A model generated the notes under the pieces. It had not been told where the DNA came from. It was given only the letters and a program-made list of their open reading frames with translations, and did no database searches. A stretch of 64,000 bases of DNA from Clostridium sp. NkU-1. GTDB lineage: Bacteria > Bacillota_A > Clostridia > Lachnospirales > Lachnospiraceae. Made by a program: the position numbers and the translations under genes. Where the stretch lies: contig BBDR01000002.1 of assembly GCA_001312405.1 (NCBI GenBank), positions 451,280 through 515,279 of the forward strand. Direction: 5' to 3'. Below are positions 41,141 to 50,391 of this stretch, in pieces (position 1 is the first letter of the stretch; every line of letters begins with the position of its first letter).

Positions 41141-42852
41141 ATGGCAAGAAAAAAAGTTATACTGAAAGAACTTCCGGTTCAATGGAAACTGGTGGCAGGT
41201 TTTGGAGTAATGCTCATGCTGCTGCTGATTTTCTTTGGAGTATCAGAATGGGGAATCTCCCGTGTCGGGAATCAGGTAGAGTTATATTCTAAATATACGT
41301 ATCCGCTTACCTCTTATAATGTAAGGACACAGCGGGAAATGGCCTATGTAAGGAATTATCTGGTGAGGGCGATTCTTGAAAAACAACAAGGAACAGATTA
41401 TCAGCCTCTCTTGATCTGATGGAGGAAAGCACTGCAAATTACAAGGAATATTTCGGGAAATTTGCCGGCAACCAGCGCAGTCAGGCTAATGACGGGAATA
41501 TTACGAAAATCAGGCAGTATGAGGCAGAAGCCCAAAATGTCCAAAATAAAATTCTTGAACTGCTTCATGATTCCTCCAATAAAGATACAACCGTTGCTTA
41601 TAAAATGTTTAAAAATGAATTCCTGCCCATCTTTGAACAGATTACAACGCTGATGGAAGATATGGATGCCGTTGGAGAACAAAAAGCCATGGAACAAAAA
41701 GAAACGGCCAGAGGGACGATTGTACAGGCGAGAGCTACTTTGCTGTCAGTCACAGTTTTTGCTGTGCTGGTGGTTATCGGCGTTGTTTTTGTACTTACCA
41801 GAGCAATATTAATTCCAGTAAAAGAAATTGATGCAGTATACAAAGAAATGGCAAAGGGAAATTTACATACACCGATCTCCTACAAAAGCCGGGATGAGCT
41901 GGGCAGCATGGCGGACAGCATCAGGAGTACCAATGCACAGATTATCTCTATAATTGAAGATATCAGTGCCAAGCTCATTTCACTGTCACAGGGAGATATG
42001 CGGATATCTGTGGATCTGGATTACGTGGGAGATTTTGCTGCAATAAAATCGGCATTAATCAATACTGCGTCCGCACTTAATAATACTATGCTGGTAATTC
42101 ACAGAGTCTCTGAGGAGGTAGGTTCCGGTGCGGGACAGGTTTCTGATGCTGCGCAGGCTCTTGCAGCCGGTGCCACGGAGCAGGCTGCCACTGTAGAGGA
42201 ATTAACCGCTTCTGCCCAGAGCGTGACACAAAAGGCTGAAAAGAATACTGCGGCAGTACGCCAGGCGACAGATTATGTGGAAAAGGTAGTATCAGGTGTC
42301 AATGAAAGCAATGGGCATATGAAAAGTCTCAATGGGGCCATGAAGGAAATCAGCCAGTCTGCAGATGAAATTTCCAAGGTAACAAAATTTGTGGAAGACA
42401 TTGCTTTCCAGACGAATATCCTTGCACTCAATGCCGCTGTGGAAGCTGCCAGAGCCGGAGATGCCGGAAAGGGATTTGCGGTGGTGGCTGATGAGGTGAG
42501 AAATCTGGCAGCCAAATCGGCAGAAGCTGCAAAGCAAACAGCAAACTTAATTCAAAAATCAACCGATACGGTTTCCGAAGGGGAACGGTTTGCTAACGAA
42601 ACTTTACAGCGTTTAGAAGAAGTTGTTGAAGAAGCAGCAATGGTTGAACAGGCAATAAAAGAGATCGAGTTGGCTTCCGTAGAGCAGACCGATGCAATTG
42701 AGCAGATTAATATCGGACTGTCCCAGGTATCGGCGGTGGTTCAGACCAATGCAGCCACAGCGGAAGAAAGCTCTGCTTCCAGTGAGGAGTTAGCGGCACA
42801 GGCACAGACTCTCCGGGAAGAGGTTTCAAAATTCAAACTCTCAAAGTCATAG
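41141..42852 (+). CDS. Methyl-accepting chemotaxis protein 2 (frameshifted)
   Basis: About 570 residues bridged near 41417. N-terminal transmembrane helix ([20 protein letters not shown]), a short four-helix-bundle sensor domain of about 150 residues, a second helix ([20 protein letters not shown]), HAMP and a signalling domain with [26 protein letters not shown] precedes the ATG. It follows the SSB-like gene without a terminator, so it is probably driven from site E. The stop overlaps a terminator stem. Confidence 0.88.
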
Positions 42853-42880
42853 ATTTAGGGCTTTGAGAGTACTTTTGTCT
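42837..42880 (+). terminator. Terminator overlapping the end of chemoreceptor 2
   Basis: A 10-bp stem ACTCTCAAAG/CTTTGAGAGT (42837-42846, 42861-42870) followed by ACTTTTGTCT. Confidence 0.7.
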
Positions 42881-42937
42881 GGTCTTGACAACCAACGGTA
42901 AAGCTGTTAAACTTGCAAATAGTGAAACAAAAGGAGT

Positions 42938-43042
42938 TAAGCAAGGTCATGGGTTCGAATCCAACTATCTCCATTCTAATAATAAGCCGCAGGCATGACA
43001 GCTTGTGGCTTCAATTATAATTTATAGGGGGCGGGACAATTG
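42938..43042 (+). repeat. Right copy of the tRNA-Ala 3'-end repeat (tRNA remnant plus terminator)
   Basis: GGTCATGGGTTCGAATCC, one changed T-stem base, then TATCTCCA, AATAATAAGCC and a terminator hairpin (AAGCCGCAGGCAT/CAGCTTGTGGCTT-like), through GGGACAATTG. It matches 5811-5911 along about 100 bases. The 5' half of the tRNA is missing, so this is not a functional tRNA. Direct orientation with the intact tRNA fits an attR-like scar. Confidence 0.6.
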
Positions 43043-43065
43043 ATTAAAATCAGATACAGAATATG

Positions 43066-43098
43066 AAAGGCACATTTTCCCAAGGGGATGTGTCTTTT
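43066..43098 (+). terminator. Terminator-like hairpin before the HPr-like gene
   Basis: GGCACAT...CCC pairs with GGG...ATGTGTC (one G-U, small bulge), followed by five T at 43093-43097. Confidence 0.5.
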
Positions 43099-43178
43099 TG
43101 TGCGCCCAGCTGCCGGTGTCAGGCGGTTTTGACATTGGCTTGTCGTTTTCCCATGAATCGTAAAAAGGTGATGATGAG

Positions 43179-43436
43179 ATGATAAGTTATGAATACATAG
43201 TATCGGACAAACAGGGGCTTCACGCTATCAATGCTATGAGGCTGAGCAGGGCGGCATCGGAATATGAGAGCCGCATAACCCTTAAGAGCAGGAAAGGTAC
43301 AGCGGACTGCAAGAATGTGCTCTCACTCATAGGCCTGGGAGCGCGCCAGGGAGAATGTGTGGAGTTTATAATAGAGGGACCGGATGAGAACAAGGCATTC
43401 AGTTTCCTTAAGGAATTTCTTCCGGCTAATTTATAG
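43179..43436 (+). CDS. Atypical HPr-like phosphocarrier
   Basis: 85 residues with the HPr fold pattern. The phosphorylatable histidine is present in KQGLHAINAMRL, but the normal H-A-R-P-A is H-A-I-N-A, so Arg17 and Pro18 are lost. The regulatory serine region (normally K-S-I) is KNVLSLIGLG, with Asn in place of Ser46, so HPr-kinase control is unlikely. AAGGTGATG precedes the ATG. It opens a PTS locus, suggesting a dedicated or regulatory HPr for it. A short Crh-like regulatory protein is an alternative, though Crh keeps Ser46 and loses the histidine. Confidence 0.8.
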   Translation: MISYEYIVSDKQGLHAINAMRLSRAASEYESRITLKSRKGTADCKNVLSLIGLGARQGECVEFIIEGPDENKAFSFLKEFLPANL

Positions 43437-43450
43437 CAGAAACAGGATTA

Positions 43451-43469
43451 TTTCCTAGCAATTAGGAAA
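43451..43469 (+). promoter_or_regulatory. Palindromic operator 1, TTTCCTA-N5-TAGGAAA
   Basis: TTTCCTAGCAATTAGGAAA, a perfect 7-bp inverted repeat with a 5-base spacer, 33 bases upstream of TATAGT (43503-43508). The same palindrome occurs at 46632-46650. Probably the site of the PRD regulator encoded between them. Confidence 0.75.
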
Positions 43470-43572
43470 CAGATTTACCTCCAAACTCTTTCTTGACGGA
43501 CTATAGTTAATGTCAAAGGACTATCCGGCTGGTCAGTGCCGGCCGGTTAAATATAAGAGAGGGGTAATTCAT

Positions 43573-44663
43573 ATGGCGAGATTGGGCATTTCCGTTTATC
43601 CGGAACATTCTACTGAAGAAAAGGACATGGAATATATCAGAAAGGCAGGGAGATTGGGGTATAAGAGAATCTTTACCTGCCTCTTAAGCGTGGAGGAGAG
43701 CAGGGAAGAGGTAATCGGCCGTTTTCGGAGACTGGCGGATGAAGCCCATGCCTGCGGTATGGAGATCATACCTGATGTAAGCCTGCCGTATTCTCCCGGC
43801 TGGGAATCTCCTACAAAGACTTATCCATATTTCAGGAAATGCATGTGGATGGCATCCGTCTGGACGAAGGCTTTGATGGCATGAAAGAAAGCCTTATGAC
43901 TTACAATCCCCAGAGGCTTAAAATAGAGCTCAATTCCAGCACCAAGCTGGCGTATGTGGAGAATGTCATAGATCATCATCCGGATCGTGATAAGCTGATT
44001 ACCTGCCACAATTTTTATCCGCAGAAGTATACGGGATTGAGCCTTAAACATTTTAATGCCTGTAATGAAAAGATAAAATCACTGGGGCTTAAGGTGGCAG
44101 CCTTTGTGTCCAGCAACGCGCCTTTCGTATATGGCCCGTGGCCCGTGAATGAGGGATTGTGCACCCTGGAGATGCACCGCGGTCTTCCCATTGATTTTCA
44201 GGTACGTCATCTGTTTGCCACCGGCATGGTAGATGATGTGCTTATTGCTAATGCCTATGCCACTGATGAGGAACTTAAGGCTTGTGCCGGTCTTAATTCC
44301 AGCATTCTGACCTTTAATATCCGGCTGGAGAAGGAACTGACTCAGACCGAGCGCCAGATCCTGGATTATAAGTCCCGCCATGTGGTAAGAGGTGATATAA
44401 GCGACTACATGATCCGTTCCTCCGGCCCCAGAGTCACATTTGCGGACCAATCCATTCCTGCTGCCAATACCAGGGAATTAAAACCCGGCGATGTGGTCAT
44501 CTTAAATGATGGTTATCCCAAATATAAGGGGGAACTGCAAATCGTCACCCAATACATGCCAAATGACGGCCGCAAAAATGTTATCGGTCATCTTCCTGAG
44601 TATGAGCACGTTCTGCTGGATTATGCCAAACCATGGACGGTGTTTGCATTCAGCATTCTCTGA
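43573..44663 (+). CDS. MupG-type (DUF871) TIM-barrel hydrolase, frameshifted
   Basis: About 363 residues joined near 43830. The N-terminal TIM barrel starts ARLGISVYPEHSTEEKDMEY and includes MHVDGIRLDEGFDG and ITCHNFYPQKYTGLSLKHF; the C-terminal cyclophilin-like domain includes RGDISDYMIRSS and LKPGDVVILNDGYPKYKGEL. MupG of Staphylococcus is a 6-phospho-N-acetylmuramidase that splits phosphorylated MurNAc-GlcNAc after PTS uptake. The DUF871 family is wider than that one activity. GAGGGG precedes the ATG at 43573. Preceded by operator 1 and followed by the PRD regulator. Confidence 0.82.
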
Positions 44664-44710
44664 ACAGGAGCCATTTCGGAAGAATACAAGAAAAAAAGGA
44701 GTATTTAGAT

Positions 44711-46630
44711 ATGCAGAATGAAAGACAGGAGCAGCTGCTTGCCATACTATCTGAGCGGAGAGACTGGATAACCAGCCGGTGCCTGGCCGTTCTTCTGCAG
44801 GTGTCGGACCGTACCATACGCTCCGATGTGGAATCCATCAACAGACAAATGATCCCGCCTCCCATAGAATCTAATGTTCGGAAGGGCTACCGCATCTGCG
44901 AAAAGGCCAGGATATCTCCTCTGCCACTGAAAGAATCCAGGGGAGGGGATATTCCCCAGACTCCAGGTGCCCGCTGTGCATACATTATACAGAAGCTGCT
45001 ATTCGAGGTTAAGGAACTGAACCTCACCCTTCTCCAGAGCCAGATCTATGTCAGCGGAGCCTCCATTGACAATGACTTAAAGCGTATACGGAAGATGCTG
45101 GAGCCTTATCCCGGCTTAAAGCTGGTCCGCAATAAGGAATGTATTTCCTTAAAGGGGGATGAGGCTGGAAAACGGCGGTTTTACAAGGACCTTCTGATGG
45201 CCGAAGTGCAGGAGAATTTTCTCAACTTAAACCTGCTGGCGAATCTATACAAAAGCTTCAATTTGATCGAGGTAAAGGACATATTTGTGGATGTGCTGAA
45301 GGAATACGATTATTCCATTCATGAATCCATGTTTCCCATGCTTATCCTGCACGCCGGTACCAGCATTGAGAGAATGAACTGCTCCAACTACATCAGTATG
45401 GAGGAGGAGATGCCGGAATTGGAGGAGACCATTGAGTACCAGATTTCACGGGACTTCTATGATCGCATTTCCAAGCGCCTGCACATAAAGATCCACGACG
45501 GCGAAGTCAGTATGTTCGCCCTGGTGGTCATGGGAAGAAAGGCCTCCAATTATACCGACGATTATGTGAATTTTGCCGGCAGGTGGCTGAGTACCAGGAA
45601 ACTGGTAGGCGAGGCCCTGGAGCAGATATTCACTCTGTTCGGGCTGGATTTCCGGCAGGATGGGGACCTGATTGCCGGTCTTAAGATGCACATCCACGGA
45701 CTGGTTGAGCGCGTCAGGAACCAGGTCCGGATGGAGGATATATTTGTGGAAGAGATCAAGCGCAAATACCCTCTGGTCTTTGAGATGGGCATCTACGTGC
45801 TGCAATTTCTGGAAGAAAGGCTTAAGACTCCCATATCCGATGCAGAGAGCTGCTATATCGCCCTTCATCTGGGAGCTGCCAGTGAGCGCATGAAAGCGGA
45901 AAGGAAGTACTGTGCCGTAATGATCCTGCCTCACAACCAGTCCTTTTCCGATATGTGCGTGAAGAAGATTTCCGATATGTTTCGTGAGAGGATGGAAGTG
46001 GTAAAGGTATTTGGTTATTTTGAAGAGGAGGCAGTATCTTCCCTGGATCCGGACCTGCTGCTCAGTACATTTCCCCTGGAGCACGGGCTCAATGTGGAGA
46101 CAGTCCCCATTAACTTATTCGTGGATTCTGAGACAGAGTCCAGGATTCTTCAGGCCATCAACCGGCTGGATAAGAAAGGCTTCCGGCTGGAATTTTCCTC
46201 CCATATCGGCAACTTAATCCGCCGGGAGCACTACTATACTGAGGTGAACTGTACCAGTCCGGAGGAAATCATCACCCTGCTGTGCTCAAGTCTGATTAAG
46301 GCGGATGTTGTGGACCCGGAATTTACAGATGTGGTATTAAAGAGAGAGCAGATGTCCCCAACCTCCTTTGTGAATACATTTGCGATTCCCCATGCCTTTG
46401 GGGCCTTTGCCAGGAATTCCACCATTGCGGTGGCCCAGCTTAAAAATCCTGTGAAATGGGGCGTCTTTGAGGTGCGGCTGGTGATGCTGTTTGCTATCAA
46501 TAAAGGGGATGCCAGGATGATTAAAGTCTTCTTTGACTGGATATCCAACATCGTGAATCAGCCTGAAGAGCTGGCAAAATTGGCGGCTCCCTGCGGATAT
46601 GATGAATTTATCGACCGGATCATGGAGTGA
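44711..46630 (+). CDS. PRD-containing transcriptional activator, MtlR/LicR type
   Basis: An intact 639-residue protein. Order: N-terminal winged helix (LAILSERRDWITSRCLAVLL, then SDRTIRSDVESIN), a second HTH, PRD1 (MLILHAGTSIERM), PRD2 (SCYIALHLGAASERMKAERK), an EIIB-like segment without an obvious phospho-cysteine in the usual loop, and a C-terminal EIIA domain with the phospho-histidine in NTFAIPHAFGAF. Such proteins activate PTS operons, tuned by phosphorylation. AAAAGGAG precedes the ATG at 44711. Identical palindromes flank the gene, supporting control of mupG and of the downstream IIA-IIB-IIC operon. Confidence 0.9.
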   Translation: MQNERQEQLLAILSERRDWITSRCLAVLLQVSDRTIRSDVESINRQMIPPPIESNVRKGYRICEKARISPLPLKESRGGDIPQTPGARCAYIIQKLLFEVKELNLTLLQSQIYVSGASIDNDLKRIRKMLEPYPGLKLVRNKECISLKGDEAGKRRFYKDLLMAEVQENFLNLNLLANLYKSFNLIEVKDIFVDVLKEYDYSIHESMFPMLILHAGTSIERMNCSNYISMEEEMPELEETIEYQISRDFYDRISKRLHIKIHDGEVSMFALVVMGRKASNYTDDYVNFAGRWLSTRKLVGEALEQIFTLFGLDFRQDGDLIAGLKMHIHGLVERVRNQVRMEDIFVEEIKRKYPLVFEMGIYVLQFLEERLKTPISDAESCYIALHLGAASERMKAERKYCAVMILPHNQSFSDMCVKKISDMFRERMEVVKVFGYFEEEAVSSLDPDLLLSTFPLEHGLNVETVPINLFVDSETESRILQAINRLDKKGFRLEFSSHIGNLIRREHYYTEVNCTSPEEIITLLCSSLIKADVVDPEFTDVVLKREQMSPTSFVNTFAIPHAFGAFARNSTIAVAQLKNPVKWGVFEVRLVMLFAINKGDARMIKVFFDWISNIVNQPEELAKLAAPCGYDEFIDRIME

Positions 46631-46631
46631 A

Positions 46632-46650
46632 TTTCCTAAGAGCTAGGAAA
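46632..46650 (+). promoter_or_regulatory. Palindromic operator 2, TTTCCTA-N5-TAGGAAA
   Basis: TTTCCTAAGAGCTAGGAAA, same arms as operator 1 with a different spacer, 32 bases upstream of TATAAT (46683-46688). It begins two bases after the regulator stop and precedes the PTS IIA gene. Confidence 0.78.
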
Positions 46651-46779
46651 TACCTTTAAGGAAAAAAATTGAATAAGAGCCTTATAATTATAATTAATTA
46701 AGGCAGCTTAATTTAAGATGCAGCAAGCAGAACGGTTTTGCTGCATCTTGTTTTCATCAACACAACAGGAGGCAGCAAT

Positions 46780-47118
46780 ATGTTAGAGGGCTTAGAGACC
46801 ATTTGTTTTAAAATCATATCCAATGTAGGCGGCGCACGGTCCAGCTACATTGAGGCGATCCAGAAAGCAAAGCATGGGGATTTTGACGGTGCCGGGGAAT
46901 GTATGAAAGCCGGTCAGGAAATGTTCCTGGCAGGACATGAGGCCCACTTTGAACTGATCCAGAAAGAGGCTCAGGGTGAGATGGTGGGAGGTTCCCTGAT
47001 TCTGGTTCATGCGGAAGACCAGCTTATGAGTGCGGAAGGATTTAAAATCATCGCAGAGGAGATGATCGCCAGCTATGAGAGGATAGTTAAGCTGGAGGAG
47101 AAGCTGGGCAGTAAATAA
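46780..47118 (+). CDS. PTS EIIA, lactose/cellobiose family
   Basis: 112 residues, a trimeric helical phosphocarrier. The active histidine is in LILVHAEDQLMS. AGGAGG precedes the ATG at 46780. First gene of the IIA-IIB-IIC-GrdB-AGA-PepV operon. Confidence 0.9.
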   Translation: MLEGLETICFKIISNVGGARSSYIEAIQKAKHGDFDGAGECMKAGQEMFLAGHEAHFELIQKEAQGEMVGGSLILVHAEDQLMSAEGFKIIAEEMIASYERIVKLEEKLGSK

Positions 47119-47158
47119 TGGAAATAAAAAAAATGTAAATAGCAAGGAGGATTTTACA

Positions 47159-47479
47159 ATGAAGCGAGTGTATTTATTTTGCAGCGCAGGGATGTCAACC
47201 AGCATGCTGGCAAGCAAGATGCAGAGTGTAGCCAATGAGCATAACCTTCCCATTGAGGTGGAGGCTTTCCCAGACGGAAAGATCGGACAGATCATCGATG
47301 AGAAGCATCCGGATGTGATACTTTTAGGGCCCCAGGTCAAATACCGTTACGGTGAGATTGTGGAAAAGTTCGGAAGTAAAGGCATCCCGATTCAGGTCAT
47401 TGACCAGACTGATTACGGCATGATGAATGGTGAGAAGGTCCTTAAATCTGCGATCAGGCTTTTGAAAGCTTCCCAATAA
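47159..47479 (+). CDS. PTS EIIB, lactose/cellobiose family
   Basis: 106 residues with the phosphocysteine loop FCSAGMSTSMLASKM (Cys8) and GPQVKYRYGEIVEKF. AGGAGG precedes the ATG. It accepts phosphate from the adjacent EIIA and passes it to the sugar bound at EIIC. Confidence 0.92.
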   Translation: MKRVYLFCSAGMSTSMLASKMQSVANEHNLPIEVEAFPDGKIGQIIDEKHPDVILLGPQVKYRYGEIVEKFGSKGIPIQVIDQTDYGMMNGEKVLKSAIRLLKASQ

Positions 47480-47535
47480 GGCAAAAACAGAGCTTCCATT
47501 AATAGCAAAAATAAATTAAAACGGGGGAACACAAT

Positions 47536-48865
47536 ATGTTAAGTAAATTAGAGTCAATACTCATGCCTTTGGCAGAGAAAATCGGAAAGAACAAGTATCT
47601 CATTGCGATTCGTGACGGCTTCCTGCTGTCCATGCCGCTGTTAATCGTGGGTTCCTTTTTCCTGCTCATTGCCAATTTCCCGATTCCGGCTGGACGAATT
47701 TCTGGGCAAGGTTCTTTGGGGAAAACTGGGACTCCTATTTTTCCAAGCCCACTGACGCCACTTTCTCCATCATGGCAGTGCTGGCAGTGATTGGAATCGG
47801 TTATTCCTTTTCAGAGCAGATGAAGGTAGATAAACTGTTCGGAGCCGCTGTATCACTGGTATGCTGGTTCTTAATCATGCCTTATAAGATCCTGGTAAAT
47901 GATACTGCCGTGTCCGGCATTCCGCTGGGCTGGGTAGGTTCCAAGGGTATCTTTGTAGGAATCATTGTAGCTTTCCTGTCCGTGCATATTTATGCGTGGG
48001 TCAATAAAAAGGGATGGATCATCAAGATGCCCGACGGCGTTCCTCCTACGGTTGCAAAGTCTTTCTCAGCCTGATTCCTGCCGGAATTTCCGTGTTGGTG
48101 TTCTTCATCCTGAACATTATCTTTGCCATGACACCATATGAGAACGCATTCAACTTTGTATTCACCATCCTGCAGACTCCGCTTCTTAAGCTGGGCAATA
48201 CCCTTCCGGCTATGGTAATCGCTTATATCTTTCTCCATATTTTCTGGTTCTTTGGAGTAAACGGCGGTTCCGTGGTGGGTGCGGTATTCAATCCCATTCT
48301 TCAGACCTTGTCTGCCGAAAACCTGGCGGCATTCCAGGCAGGCCAGCCGCTGCCCAATATTATTTCCCAGCAGTTCCAGGATCTGTTTGCCACCTTTGGC
48401 GGATGCGGCTCCACCCTGTCACTGTTAATCGCAATGCTTTTTTTCTGCCGTTCCAAGCGTATCAAGGAGTTAGGAAAGCTGGCATTTATTCCTGGTTTGT
48501 TCGGTATCAATGAGCCCATCGTATTTGGCCTGCCCATTTTGCTGAACCCAATGATGCTTATTCCCTTTATGCTGGTGCCCACCATCAACATTGTGATTTC
48601 CTACTTCTGTATGAGCATCGGCCTGGTTCCTCTGTGCTCCGGTGTAGCAATTCCATGGACCATGCCTGTGATCCTCTCCGGGTTCCTGGCAACCGGCTGG
48701 CAGGGAGCTGTGCTTCAGCTGATTCTTCTTGTACTGGGCGTATTCATTTATATGCCGTTCATTAAGATGATGGATAAACAGTACATGGAAGAGGAGTCCA
48801 GGACGGTCGAGAAATCCGATGATGACGATATTGATCTTAATGATCTTTCCTTTGATGACTTATAA
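47536..48865 (+). CDS. PTS EIIC, lactose/cellobiose family (frameshifted)
   Basis: About 443 residues, ten or so transmembrane helices, with breaks near 47690 and 48065. It begins LESILMPLAEKIGKNKYLIA, then RDGFLLSMPLLIVGSFFLL; later FFGVNGGSVVGAVFNPIL and GLFGINEPIVFGLPILLNPM are the substrate-binding EIIC signatures (Asn-Glu-Pro). The acidic C-terminal tail (DDDDIDLNDLSFDDL) is unusual. The sugar cannot be read from sequence; context favours a glucosamine-based conjugate. Confidence 0.88.
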
Positions 48866-48881
48866 AATGAGGTAAACAGTG

Positions 48882-49406
48882 ATGAAGCTTATTATGATAT
48901 ACGATCAGATTCAATCAGGACTTGGAACCAAGGATAACACCATGGTTCCCCTTACAGGGAAAAAGGAACCCATCGGACCAGCAATCATGATGGAACCTTT
49001 CCTAAAGCAGGTGGATGGACACGTAATGGCCTGCCTGTGCTGCGGAAACGGCACATACCTCGCTGATCCGGAGGAGGTCAGCCGCAAGCTTTGTGCCATG
49101 GTGAACAAGCTGCAGCCGGATGTGGTAATGTGCGGACCAGCTTTTAACTACGCGGATTACGCGCAGATGTGCGCCAAAGTGGCTTGTGATATCAATGCCG
49201 CCACCGGGGCCAGGGCATTTGCCGCCATGTCTGTGGAAAATGCAGATACCATTGCGGCCTATAAGGATAAAGTAGCGATTGTGAAGACGCCGAAAAAGGG
49301 TGGTCTGGGCCTTAATGATGCCCTTAAGAACATGTGTGCCCTGGCCAGGGCGCTGGCTGACGATGGGGATACTTCCGGGTTGATCCATGAATTCTGTTTT
49401 AAATAA
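48882..49406 (+). CDS. GrdB-related putative oxidoreductase
   Basis: 174 intact residues, close to the N-terminal part of glycine/sarcosine reductase selenoprotein B (GrdB). CLCCGNGTYLADPEEVSRKL, then VVMCGPAFNYADYAQMCAKV are the recognisable segments. The selenocysteine of true GrdB is not present within this shorter protein, and no in-frame UGA is evident. GAGGTA seven bases before the ATG sets the start. Short relatives lie in PTS operons with glycosylasparaginase and dipeptidase genes, as here; their reaction is unknown to me. Confidence 0.72.
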   Translation: MKLIMIYDQIQSGLGTKDNTMVPLTGKKEPIGPAIMMEPFLKQVDGHVMACLCCGNGTYLADPEEVSRKLCAMVNKLQPDVVMCGPAFNYADYAQMCAKVACDINAATGARAFAAMSVENADTIAAYKDKVAIVKTPKKGGLGLNDALKNMCALARALADDGDTSGLIHEFCFK

Positions 49407-49421
49407 AAGGAGGCCTTTGCG

Positions 49422-50388
49422 ATGTGGGGAATGATAGCAACATGGCGTATGGCCGTAGAAGGGATTACAAAGGGAGCTGAAATGCTTAAGGAAAGCAAAG
49501 ACGCAGGGGATGCCATCGAGCAGCCATCCGTCAGGTGGAGGACTTCCCTTACTATAAATCCGTGGGCTACGGCGGACTGCCTAATGAGGAAATGGAAGTG
49601 GAAATGGATGCAGCCTATATGGACGGCAACACTCTGGATATTGGAGCTGTGGCTGCCATCAGGGACTTTGCCAATCCAGTGTCTATTGCCAGGCGTCTGA
49701 GTGCGGAGAAAGTCAATAGCATGCTGGTAGCTGAGGGCGCTGAGAAATTCGCCCACAAGGAAGGCTTTGAACGCAAGAACATGCTGACAGACCGGGCCAA
49801 GGCCCATTACAGGAAGCGGATAAAGGAGATGGCCGCCCAGGCGGCCTCTAAGGAGCTTAAGCCCTATTCCGGTCATGATACTGTGGGAATGGCCTGCCTG
49901 GATGGAACGGGCAAGATGACGGCAGCTACTTCAACCAGCGGCTTGTTCATGAAGAAAAAGGGCAGGGTAGGTGATTCTCCCATATCCGGTTCCGGCTTCT
50001 ATGCAGACAGCAAGAAAGGGGCCGCCAGCGCCACCGGCCTGGGAGAGGATCTGATGAAAGGCTGTATTTCTTATGAGATTGTCCGCCTTATGGGAGAAGG
50101 AATGCATCCTCAGGAAGCCTGTGAGACAGCGGTGAACCGGCTTGATGGGGAGCTTCGGGAGCGCCGGGGCGAAGCCGGTGACATATCTCTCATTGCCATG
50201 AACCCAAAGGGAGAATGGGGCGCAGCACTAATATAGAAGGATTTTCTTTCGCAGTGGTCACTGAGGACCTGGAACCCACGGTTTATCTGGTGACCCGCAG
50301 GGAGGATGGCCGCTGCACTTATGAGAAAGCCTCTGAAGAATGGATGGAAAATTACATGAAGACGCGCATGGCGCCCATAGAGGAATAA
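49422..50388 (+). CDS. N4-(beta-N-acetylglucosaminyl)-L-asparaginase (glycosylasparaginase), frameshifted
   Basis: Ntn-hydrolase that cleaves the GlcNAc-asparagine bond. About 322 residues, breaks near 49530 and 50227. Early segments AVEGITKGAEMLKESKDAGD and FPYYKSVGYGGLPNEEMEVE are typical. The autocleavage site is in GHDTVGMACLDGTGKM: cutting before Thr creates the N-terminal nucleophile. SPISGSGFYADSKKGAASAT forms the product pocket. AAAAGGAGG precedes the ATG. No signal peptide, so it acts inside the cell, presumably on material imported by the adjacent PTS. Confidence 0.88.
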
Positions 50389-50391
50389 GAT

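Noticed and set aside
42938..43000. A second functional tRNA-Ala gene
   Set aside because: Only the T arm and acceptor 3' strand are present; no D or anticodon arm precedes them, and a T-stem base is changed.
48866..48880. An eighth regulon box at AATGAGGTA before the GrdB-like gene
   Set aside because: It is the ribosome site inside an operon, lacks the left arm, and has no -10 at 22 bp.
48882..49406. Selenoprotein GrdB with UGA-encoded selenocysteine
   Set aside because: The frame is intact without an in-frame UGA at a conserved position, and the protein is much shorter than true GrdB.
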